The position numbers were made by a program, and so were the translations under genes. DNA of 5,018 nt from Alistipes sp. (GTDB lineage Bacteria > Bacteroidota > Bacteroidia > Bacteroidales > Rikenellaceae): the NCBI GenBank assembly GCA_029051915.1, contig JAIDKM010000174.1, positions 1 through 5,018 on the forward strand, read 5' to 3'. Below, piece by piece: positions 1 through 5,018 of this stretch (positions are counted from its first letter, which is position 1; every line of letters begins with the position of its first letter). The notes beneath the pieces are model-generated. The model ran no database searches. It was given only the letters and a program-made list of their open reading frames with translations, and was not told where the DNA came from.

Positions 1-55
1 ACCTAGGACCCCATGATTAACAGTCATGTGCTCTAACCAACTGAGCTATTCAGGC
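1..55 (-). tRNA. tRNA-Asn (anticodon GUU), 3' part cut off by the window edge
   Basis: Read on the minus strand from 55, the sequence folds as the first three quarters of a tRNA. The 5' acceptor strand GCCTGAA is at 55-49 and the D stem GCTC/GAGC encloses an AGTTGGTTA loop. The anticodon stem is CATGA/TCATG (28-24 and 16-12) around the loop CTGTTAA (23-17). The anticodon is GTT (plus-strand AAC at 19-21), which reads Asn codons. A five-base variable loop GGGTC and the 5' T stem CTAGG follow. The T loop, the 3' T stem and the 3' acceptor strand, roughly 20 bases, lie outside the window, so acceptor pairing cannot be checked. It is transcribed away from the protein genes from its own promoter at 88-118. 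Confidence 0.95.
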
Positions 56-87
56 ATTCGAAGCCGGTTCGTAACCGTTTCGGAGTG

Positions 88-118
88 CAAATATATAGCA
101 AAATTTTATTCCCGCAAA
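88..118 (-). promoter_or_regulatory. Bacteroidales-type promoter of the tRNA-Asn gene
   Basis: On the minus strand the -7 element TATATTTG (95-88) matches the Bacteroidales consensus TAnnTTTG exactly. A TTTG -33 element lies at 118-115, separated by 19 nt, which is the usual spacing. Transcription would begin near 81-83, giving a leader of about 25 nt before the mature tRNA 5' end at 55. The motif match is seen in the sequence; use in the cell is inferred. Confidence 0.75.
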
Positions 119-122
119 ATTA

Positions 123-155
123 TTGTGCGAATTTTTCGCAAAAAATGTACCTTTG
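123..155 (+). promoter_or_regulatory. Bacteroidales-type promoter of the DUF1573-nfnAB transcript
   Basis: TACCTTTG at 148-155 is a perfect TAnnTTTG -7 element. The only -33 candidate is a weak TTG at 123-125, 22 nt upstream, slightly longer than usual. Transcription would start near 160-162, leaving a leader of under 20 nt before the ATG at 179. This placement argues strongly that the gene starts at 179 and not at any upstream in-frame codon. No further TAnnTTTG motif was seen in the short gaps before the next two genes. Confidence 0.65.
126..140. promoter_or_regulatory. Small palindrome in the divergent promoter region, possible operator
   Basis: TGCGAA (126-131) and TTCGCA (135-140) are perfect inverted repeats around a TTT spacer. 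The palindrome lies between the -33 and -7 elements of the plus-strand promoter and just upstream of the tRNA promoter. The surrounding DNA also carries short direct repeats, GCAAAATT at 98-105 and 114-121. Six-base arms in AT-rich DNA can arise by chance, and no regulator gene is present nearby, so an operator role is only a possibility. Confidence 0.2.
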
Positions 156-178
156 CATATCCGATAACGAGTAGACCG

Positions 179-1255
179 ATGGCTTCGAAAAAACATATCG
201 TGCTCATAATCACCCTTCTGTGTTCGGCTTTTGCCGCGCAGGCGCAATTGTCGTTCGAGGCTCCGGCCTGGGACTTCGGTTCGATCCGGGAGAGCGACGG
301 ACGTGTGAGCCATACGTTTACGGGTGTCAACCGGGGGAGCGTTCCCGTGGTGATCGTCGACGTCGTAACTTCGTGCGGGTGTACGATTCCCGAGTTTTCG
401 CGCAAACCCGTGTTGCCCGGCGATTCGGCGCGGATCACCGTTACATACGATCCGATGAACCGGCCGGGTGCCTTTTCCCGGGAGTTGGGCGTCTATACTT
501 CCGAGCGGAAGAAAGCCGCTTCGCTCACGATCCGCGGCAGCGTCGTTCCCCGGGAAAAGAGCCTCGAGGAGCTCTATCCTGTCGATGCGGGTGGCGGCTT
601 GCGGCTGGACGGTACGTTGTGCGCCTTTACCTATGTTTATCAGGGCGGACAGCGGCAGATGTCCCTCGGGTATGTAAATGCTTCCGACAAAGTTTTGCGG
701 CTCGAACTTCGGCCCGAGCACGTCAGCGGACTGCTCTCGGTCGATTATCCTCGGCAGATCGGGCCCGGCGCGCAGGGCGAGATCAATTTCCGTTATGCGA
801 TTCCCGCCGGAACTCCCCGGTACGGGACGTTGCGCGATGCGTTGGCCGTTCGGGTCGACGGACGGGATAGCGGGACGGTGCTCGTGGCGCATGCCATCGG
901 GGCCGACAATCCCGCTTCGGTCGACAAATCCGTCGCTCCGCAGGCCCGGCCGAGCGCTCTGATCGTCAAGTTCGGTTCCGTGAAGCGGTCGGCACCTCTC
1001 CAGCGCAGAAGTTTCACGTTTTCGAATACGGGTGCCGGCGATCTGATCGTCCGTGCCGTGGAGAACCAGGGGCGTGTCGCCGTAACGTTGAAGCCGGGGG
1101 ATCGGATCGCTCCCGGCGGAGAGCGCACGGTCGAGTTGCTGCTCGATCCCGCCCGGCAGGAGTACGGCGTGTTGACCGACCAGTTGCTGCTCATCACTAA
1201 CGATCCCGCGCGGCCCATGCGGCGTCTGCGCATTACCGCCATCATCGAAGATTAA
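179..1255 (+). CDS. Exported DUF1573 domain protein
   Basis: The 358-residue protein begins with a signal peptide: KK at 4-5, a hydrophobic stretch at about 7-20, and a likely signal peptidase I site after AQA (20-22). Residues 25-122 form a DUF1573 domain, an Ig/ASH-like beta-sandwich, with its typical start (WDFGSI) and a conserved SCGCT motif (Cys66, Cys68). Residues 145-240 look like a second beta-sandwich of less clear family. Residues 262-356 form a third, DUF1573-like one (VKFGSV, FSNTGAGDL, ITNDPARP) without the cysteines. The protein is expected in the periplasm or at the envelope; its molecular role is unknown. The frame stays open upstream to 26, but that extension would run through the tRNA and promoter and lacks a signal peptide. 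ATG 179 sits about 18 nt after the predicted transcription start. nfnA begins about 14 nt after the stop, so it probably leads an operon. No retention signal beyond the leader is visible. Confidence 0.88.
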   Translation: MASKKHIVLIITLLCSAFAAQAQLSFEAPAWDFGSIRESDGRVSHTFTGVNRGSVPVVIVDVVTSCGCTIPEFSRKPVLPGDSARITVTYDPMNRPGAFSRELGVYTSERKKAASLTIRGSVVPREKSLEELYPVDAGGGLRLDGTLCAFTYVYQGGQRQMSLGYVNASDKVLRLELRPEHVSGLLSVDYPRQIGPGAQGEINFRYAIPAGTPRYGTLRDALAVRVDGRDSGTVLVAHAIGADNPASVDKSVAPQARPSALIVKFGSVKRSAPLQRRSFTFSNTGAGDLIVRAVENQGRVAVTLKPGDRIAPGGERTVELLLDPARQEYGVLTDQLLLITNDPARPMRRLRITAIIED

Positions 1256-1269
1256 CCCAATTGATTGAT

Positions 1270-2151
1270 ATGTATCCCATTCTCGAAAAGCGATGCCTGG
1301 CCGAGGGCATCTGGCTTATGAAGATCCTCGCTCCGCGCGTGGCCGCTTCGGCTTTGCCCGGACAGTTCGTCATCGTGCGGGCCGACGAGCAGGGCGAGCG
1401 CGTTCCGCTCACCATCGCCGACTTCGACCCGGAGGCCGGCAGCGTAACGATCGTTACGCAGACGATCGGCGTCTCTACGCGCAAGATCTGTGCCTTGGAG
1501 GTCGGCCAGGCCCTTGCCGACTTCGCCGGGCCGCTGGGCCATCCGTCGGAGTTCGTCGGTCTGGCTCCCGAGGAGTTGCAGGGGCGGCGTTATATCTTCA
1601 TCGGCGGCGGGGTCGGTACGGCTCCGGTCTATCCGCAGGTCAAGTGGCTCCACGAGCACGGCGTCGAGGCCGATGTCATCATCGGTGCCAAGAACAAGGA
1701 GATGTTGATCTATGCCGACGAGATGCGGGCCGTAGCCCGGAACCTCTATGTCGCCACCGACGACGGTTCCGAGGGTTTCAAGGGCCTCGTTACGCAGTTG
1801 CTCGAAAAGCTGATCGCCGAGGGCGGCCGCTACGACGAGTGCGTGGCCATCGGCCCGATGATCATGATGAAGTTCGTGGCGCTCACCACCCGTAAGTACG
1901 GCTTGAAGACTACCGTGTCGCTCAACGCGTTGATGGTCGACGGCACCGGCATGTGCGGCGCCTGCCGCGTCTCGGTCGGCGGACGTACACGCTTCACCTG
2001 CGTCGACGGCCCCGAGTTCGACGCCCACCAGGTCGACTTCGACGAGGCGATGCGCCGCCAGGGCATGTATCGTTCGCAGGAGCAGCGCGCCGCGGCCATC
2101 GCCGCCGAGCGGGCTGCGGGACATCAGTGTAAAATCGGATTGGACAAATAG
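1270..2151 (+). CDS. nfnA: NfnA-type small subunit, ferredoxin:NADP+ oxidoreductase (sulfide/dihydroorotate dehydrogenase-like FAD/NAD protein)
   Basis: This 293-residue protein has the ferredoxin-NADP reductase fold followed by a C-terminal [2Fe-2S] domain. The FAD-binding motif RVPLT is at 44-48 and the nucleotide-binding loop GGGVGTAPV at 112-120. GPMIMM (195-200) is the usual late FNR-type motif. The cluster site is Asp224, Cys229, Cys232 and Cys244 in DGTGMCGAC plus RFTC. An Asp with three Cys is the ligand set known for NfnA/NfnS. In Nfn enzymes this subunit takes hydride from NADH and works with the large subunit to exchange electrons between NADH, NADPH and ferredoxin in the cytoplasm. 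The next gene encodes that large subunit after only 2 nt. A TTG at 1261 could add three residues (MID), but ATG 1270 gives the usual N-terminus. Annotation as a dihydroorotate dehydrogenase electron-transfer subunit (PyrK-like) is less likely, since no pyrD is adjacent. Confidence 0.9.
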   Translation: MYPILEKRCLAEGIWLMKILAPRVAASALPGQFVIVRADEQGERVPLTIADFDPEAGSVTIVTQTIGVSTRKICALEVGQALADFAGPLGHPSEFVGLAPEELQGRRYIFIGGGVGTAPVYPQVKWLHEHGVEADVIIGAKNKEMLIYADEMRAVARNLYVATDDGSEGFKGLVTQLLEKLIAEGGRYDECVAIGPMIMMKFVALTTRKYGLKTTVSLNALMVDGTGMCGACRVSVGGRTRFTCVDGPEFDAHQVDFDEAMRRQGMYRSQEQRAAAIAAERAAGHQCKIGLDK

Positions 2152-2153
2152 TT

Positions 2154-3554
2154 ATGGCAAATAGAATTCCCCGCGTCCCCGTGCGCGAACAGGATCCCGC
2201 ACGCCGGGCGACCAATTTCGAGGAGGTCTGCTATGGCTACAACCTCGACGAGGCGACCCTCGAAGCGTCGCGTTGTCTGAATTGCAAGAATCCTCGTTGC
2301 GTCGCCGCCTGCCCCGTCGGCGTCAAGATTCCCGAGTTCATCGCGGCTCTCGGCCAGGGCGATCTGGCCGGCGCTGCCGCCGTCATCGCCCGCGACAGTT
2401 CGTTGCCGTCGATTTGCGGCCGCGTCTGCCCGCAGGAGACCCAGTGCGAGGGTTCGTGCGTGCTGGGCATCAAGGGCGAAGCGGTTGCCATCGGTAAGTT
2501 GGAGCGTTTCGTCGGCGATTGGAAGCTCTCGCAGGAGCCCGCCGCTGCGCAGACCACGCCTCGTAACGGTCGTCGGGTCGCCATCGTCGGCAGCGGCCCG
2601 GCCGGGTTGGCTTGCGCAAGCGATTTGGCCAAGATGGGCTACGGGGTGAAGATCTTCGAGGCCTTGCATAAGGTCGGCGGCGTGCTCGTCTACGGTATTC
2701 CCGAGTTCCGCCTTCCGAAGGAGAGGATCGTGGCTCGGGAGATCGACGAGGTGCGGCGCCTGGGCGTCGAGATCGAGACCGACGTGATCGTGGGGCGTAC
2801 CGTTACGATCGATTCGTTGCTCGACCAGGAGGGCTTCGACGCCGTCTTCATCGGCTCGGGCGCCGGCTTGCCCCGTTTCATGGGTATCCCCGGCGAGAAT
2901 CTCAACGGCGTGGTCTCGGCCAACGAGTTCCTCACGCGCGCCAACCTCATGCGGGCTTACGACGAGGAGTACGATACGCCGATCTACGTCGGCAAGCGCG
3001 TCGTGGTCGTGGGCGGCGGTAACGTCGCGATGGATGCCGTGCGTACGGCCCGCCGGCTGGGCGCCGAGGCGACGATCGTCTATCGGCGCAGCGAGAAGGA
3101 GCTTCCCGCGCGTGCCGAAGAGGTGCATCATGCCAAAGAGGAGGGCATCCGCTTCCGAATGTTGACCAATCCCGTCGAGGTGCTCGGCACCGAGGAGGGG
3201 TGGGTGCGCGGCGTACGCTGCGTCGAAATGGAGCTGGGCGAGCCCGATGCGAGCGGCCGCCGCTCGCCCGTGGAGAAGCCCGGTTCGGAGTTTGAGGTGG
3301 AGTGCGACGTGGCGATCATGGCGCTGGGTACTTCGCCTAATCCGTTGATCGCCGCAACGACCGCGGGCCTGGAGACCGACCGCCGCGGTTGCATCACGGC
3401 CGATGCGTCGGGCGCCACGACCCGCGAGGGCGTTTTCGCCGGCGGCGATGCCGTTACGGGTGCCGCAACCGTCATCCTCGCAATGGGCGCCGGCCGTACC
3501 GCCGCCCGGGCGATCGACGAATACATCCGGGGGAAATTCATAATCCACCATTGA
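2154..3554 (+). CDS. nfnB: NfnB-type large subunit (GltA family, often annotated NADPH-dependent glutamate synthase)
   Basis: The 466-residue length is usual for the homotetrameric GltA/NfnB family. An N-terminal iron-sulfur domain has eight cysteines in two sets: C41-x2-C44-x4-C49-x3-C53 and C88-x3-C92-x5-C98-x3-C102. These should hold two [4Fe-4S] clusters. A first Rossmann motif VGSGPAG (145-151) binds FAD. A second, VGGGNVAMD (286-294), followed by YRRS (310-313), fits NADPH binding. GGD at 430-432 is the late FAD contact. Databases often call this family glutamate synthase (gltA). Here a GltB-like large glutamine amidotransferase subunit is absent, while the FNR-like partner ends 2 nt upstream. 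The pair is therefore best read as Nfn, which couples NADPH oxidation or formation to ferredoxin and NADH by flavin-based electron bifurcation. SudAB sulfide dehydrogenase is an alternative name for homologous pairs. ATG 2154 is the natural start. A terminator begins 17 nt after the stop. Confidence 0.9.
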   Translation: MANRIPRVPVREQDPARRATNFEEVCYGYNLDEATLEASRCLNCKNPRCVAACPVGVKIPEFIAALGQGDLAGAAAVIARDSSLPSICGRVCPQETQCEGSCVLGIKGEAVAIGKLERFVGDWKLSQEPAAAQTTPRNGRRVAIVGSGPAGLACASDLAKMGYGVKIFEALHKVGGVLVYGIPEFRLPKERIVAREIDEVRRLGVEIETDVIVGRTVTIDSLLDQEGFDAVFIGSGAGLPRFMGIPGENLNGVVSANEFLTRANLMRAYDEEYDTPIYVGKRVVVVGGGNVAMDAVRTARRLGAEATIVYRRSEKELPARAEEVHHAKEEGIRFRMLTNPVEVLGTEEGWVRGVRCVEMELGEPDASGRRSPVEKPGSEFEVECDVAIMALGTSPNPLIAATTAGLETDRRGCITADASGATTREGVFAGGDAVTGAATVILAMGAGRTAARAIDEYIRGKFIIHH

Positions 3555-3571
3555 AATATTTCCCTTATAGA

Positions 3572-3614
3572 AAAAAGGCCGGGCATTGCTTCGAAAGCAA
3601 TGCCCGGCCTTTTT
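3572..3614. terminator. Bidirectional intrinsic terminator between converging operons
   Basis: Bases 3572-3590 and 3596-3614 are perfectly complementary, giving a 19-bp stem with a TCGAA loop. The GC-rich core GGCCGGGCATTGCT is 14 bp, and the outer five pairs come from the A run (3571-3576) and the T run (3610-3614). Either strand therefore reads as a hairpin followed by five or six U residues. It lies 17 nt after the nfnB stop and 12 nt after the minus-strand glycosyltransferase stop, so it can end both transcripts. Confidence 0.93.
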
Positions 3615-3626
3615 CGGTATCGGTAA

Positions 3627-4664
3627 TTATGAGTTGCGAATCGCCAGCATCGCTTCCACCTTGTCGGCGATCATCTGCGGCGTAACGGCTCGCAAGCAGC
3701 GGTAGTCGCCGTAACGGCAGAGTTTGGCTCCGAAGACCGAGCAGGGACGGCAAGGCAGATCGGCTTGCAGGACATCGGTCGGGTCGCAGCCCCAGCCCAG
3801 GAAACCCAGTCCCGGGTGCGTCGCACCCCATACCGAAACCACGGGCGTCGCCACGAGCGATGCCAGGTGCATGACCAGCGAGTCCATCGAGACCACGCAG
3901 TCCAGGTTGGCGATCAGATCCATCTCTTCCGCCAGTCCGATTTTTCCGTAGAGGGCCGTTACGTTGGGATAGGTGCGTTCCATTTCGGCGGCGAATGCCG
4001 CTTCGGCCTTGCCTCCGCTGTGGATGAAAAGCCGTTCGCAGCGGGGCGACAGCAGCCTCACCGCTTCACGGCTCAGGTCTTCGGGGTAGGTCTTGCCTTG
4101 CTGGGCCGAGAAGGGCGCGAATCCCACCCAGCGTTCTTCCGTCGGGCGGGGCCCCAGCGGATTGGGGCGCTCGGCGTGCAGGGCCGGCGCCGGGTCGTCG
4201 AATACGAATCCCAGGCGTCTGAAGACATCGCAGTAGCGCAGCACGGTATGCCGCAGGGGCGCCGCCGTGGCTCCGCCTTGCCGGATGAAGCGGCGTTTCT
4301 GGGCGTGTTCCTTGTCGATGTGGGCGATCCGCGCACCGTGCAGCCGCATCAGGTTGCGGAACGTCGCCGAGCGCATGACTCCGTGTACGTCGGCTACGGC
4401 GTCGATGCCCAGCCGGTGGGCTTCGCAGGCAAGCCGGAGCATGCCCCACAGGGAGTGGTGGCGTCCTTTGGTGTCCGCCTCCAGAAAGTCTACGCCGAGT
4501 CCTTCGAAAAAGGGATGGAAAAGTTTGGGTGTCGCTACCGTGATCCGCAGGTCGGGATAAGCCCTGCGCAGGGCACGCAGGGCATGCGGCAGCATGGCCA
4601 CGTCGCCCATCGCCGAGGTGCGCATCACCAGCAGATGGCGCGGAAGCGGTCTATTTTTTGCCAT
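3627..4664 (-). CDS. Glycosyltransferase family 9 (heptosyltransferase-like)
   Basis: The 345-residue protein fits the GT-B fold of family 9, which includes the LPS heptosyltransferases WaaC and WaaF. The N-terminal motif RTSAMGDVAML (15-25) holds the conserved Asp (Asp21) in the family position for catalysis. The C-terminal nucleotide-sugar half has VSMDSLVMHLASL (258-270) and SVWGATHPG (277-285), both hallmark motifs. Residues 305-323 contain four cysteines, C-x2-C-x7-C-x6-C (LPCRPCSVFG and later), as seen in many GT9 proteins of this phylum. It probably acts at the cytoplasmic face of the inner membrane, adding a sugar to a lipid-linked surface glycan. The exact donor and acceptor cannot be told from sequence. 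The start ATG at 4664 lies inside the end of the upstream DUF4254 gene (14-nt overlap, different frame), which suggests translational coupling. Met14 is a possible but less natural start because it would trim the first beta strand. Confidence 0.88.
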   Translation of the reverse strand: MAKNRPLPRHLLVMRTSAMGDVAMLPHALRALRRAYPDLRITVATPKLFHPFFEGLGVDFLEADTKGRHHSLWGMLRLACEAHRLGIDAVADVHGVMRSATFRNLMRLHGARIAHIDKEHAQKRRFIRQGGATAAPLRHTVLRYCDVFRRLGFVFDDPAPALHAERPNPLGPRPTEERWVGFAPFSAQQGKTYPEDLSREAVRLLSPRCERLFIHSGGKAEAAFAAEMERTYPNVTALYGKIGLAEEMDLIANLDCVVSMDSLVMHLASLVATPVVSVWGATHPGLGFLGWGCDPTDVLQADLPCRPCSVFGAKLCRYGDYRCLRAVTPQMIADKVEAMLAIRNS

Positions 4665-5018
4665 AGAGCACCGGGTTGAGCGCCGGGTCGTTGTACATCT
4701 TCATCTGCTTGTAGGTCTTCATGTACTTGCGACCCGCTTCGATCTCCTCGATCAGTTCTTCGATGGCTTGCGAGAGGTCGGCCCGCTGGGTCAGCAGCAC
4801 CTCCAGCTTCTGCCGGCAGGCGGCACGGTGGGCGTCGTCGACGTCGCTGCGGCGGGTCTCCTGTTCCATGTGGTAGATCTTCAGCGCCAGAATCGACAGC
4901 CGGTCGACGGCCCATGCCGGGGTCTCGGTGTTGAGCCGGGCGTCGGGCGTCGGAACGACTTCCTTGTATTTGTCCATCAGGTAGGAATCGACGTATTCCA
5001 CCATGTCCTGTCGCGTAA
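4651..5018 (-). CDS. DUF4254 family protein, 5' end beyond the window
   Basis: Only the C-terminal part is present. An ATG at 5004 gives 117 residues, but the frame stays open upstream to the window edge and encodes TRQD just before that Met. The run TRQDMVEYVDSYLMDKYKE resembles the interior of DUF4254 proteins, which are usually about 200 residues. The ATG is therefore an internal Met and roughly the first 80 residues are missing. Family hallmarks seen are NTETPAWAVDRLSILALKIY and the tail KYMKTYKQMKMYNDP with a lysine-rich end (GKK). The sequence looks all-helical, charged and cytoplasmic, with no signal peptide or membrane segment in the visible part. Function is unknown. The gene overlaps the GT9 start by 14 nt, and from memory this pairing recurs in Bacteroidota, which suggests a role in glycan assembly. 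Confidence 0.85.
   Translation of the reverse strand, partial: TRQDMVEYVDSYLMDKYKEVVPTPDARLNTETPAWAVDRLSILALKIYHMEQETRRSDVDDAHRAACRQKLEVLLTQRADLSQAIEELIEEIEAGRKYMKTYKQMKMYNDPALNPVLYGKK

Noticed and set aside
26..178. Upstream in-frame extension of the DUF1573 gene by 51 codons
   Set aside because: It would run antisense through the tRNA and across both promoters, has unusual amino acid content and would bury the signal peptide. The -7 element at 148-155 lies downstream of its start.
193..250. Lipoprotein signal in the DUF1573 protein (Cys15)
   Set aside because: The residues before Cys15 (TLL) do not fit a lipobox, which needs a small residue at -1, and the AQA site after residue 22 fits signal peptidase I.
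1261..1269. TTG start for nfnA
   Set aside because: It adds only three residues (MID) and an ATG follows at 1270 at the normal family N-terminus. It remains possible but is less likely.
1252..2124. Open frame of about 290 codons on the minus strand opposite nfnA
   Set aside because: Shadow of the well-supported nfnA frame, with no recognisable motifs and no promoter.
2124..3551. Long open frame (about 475 codons) on the minus strand opposite nfnB
   Set aside because: GC-rich coding DNA often leaves long open antisense frames. The product shows no recognisable domain, while the plus frame carries full family motifs over its whole length.
3765..4679. Open frame of about 304 codons on the plus strand opposite the glycosyltransferase
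   Set aside because: Composition is typical of an antisense shadow and no motif is recognised. The minus-strand GT9 product is convincing end to end.
4651..5004. Complete 117-residue small protein starting at the ATG at 5004
   Set aside because: The frame continues upstream to the window edge and the residues just before the Met match the interior of DUF4254 proteins, so the gene is longer and cut by the window.

Overview
The window looks like a piece of chromosome from a GC-rich member of the Bacteroidota. Three things point there: promoter motifs of the Bacteroidales type (TAnnTTTG at -7 with a TTTG-like -33), no clear Shine-Dalgarno sequences before the genes, and gene families typical of the phylum (DUF1573 and DUF4254 proteins). 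Coding DNA is clearly GC-rich by eye, while the only true promoter region is AT-rich. Among gut Bacteroidales this would fit Alistipes or a relative best; that genus call is inference and was not tested by a search.

Layout: (1) Positions 1-55, minus strand: most of a tRNA-Asn(GUU), cut off at its 3' side by the window edge. (2) Positions 56-178: a divergent AT-rich control region with a strong promoter for the tRNA on the minus strand and a promoter for the next gene on the plus strand, plus a small palindrome. (3) Positions 179-3554, plus strand: three closely packed genes. They encode an exported DUF1573 protein, then the small (FNR-like) and large (GltA-like) subunits of an Nfn-type NADH-dependent ferredoxin:NADP+ oxidoreductase. 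Gaps of about 14 and 2 nt suggest one transcript. (4) Positions 3572-3614: a perfect 19-bp hairpin flanked by A and T runs, which acts as a bidirectional terminator between converging operons. (5) Positions 3627-5018, minus strand: a family 9 glycosyltransferase, preceded by a DUF4254 gene whose 5' part lies beyond the window. These two overlap by 14 nt and so are probably translated together.

How they work together: the two Nfn subunits should form one cytoplasmic flavo-iron-sulfur complex that links NADH, NADPH and ferredoxin pools, as expected for an anaerobe. The GT9/DUF4254 pair probably belongs to surface glycan (LPS/LOS-type) assembly. The reason for the DUF1573 gene at the head of the nfn transcript is unknown.

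I found no mobile element, CRISPR array, phage gene or clearly new system. This is ordinary core-type chromosome, and the findings below are modest points.
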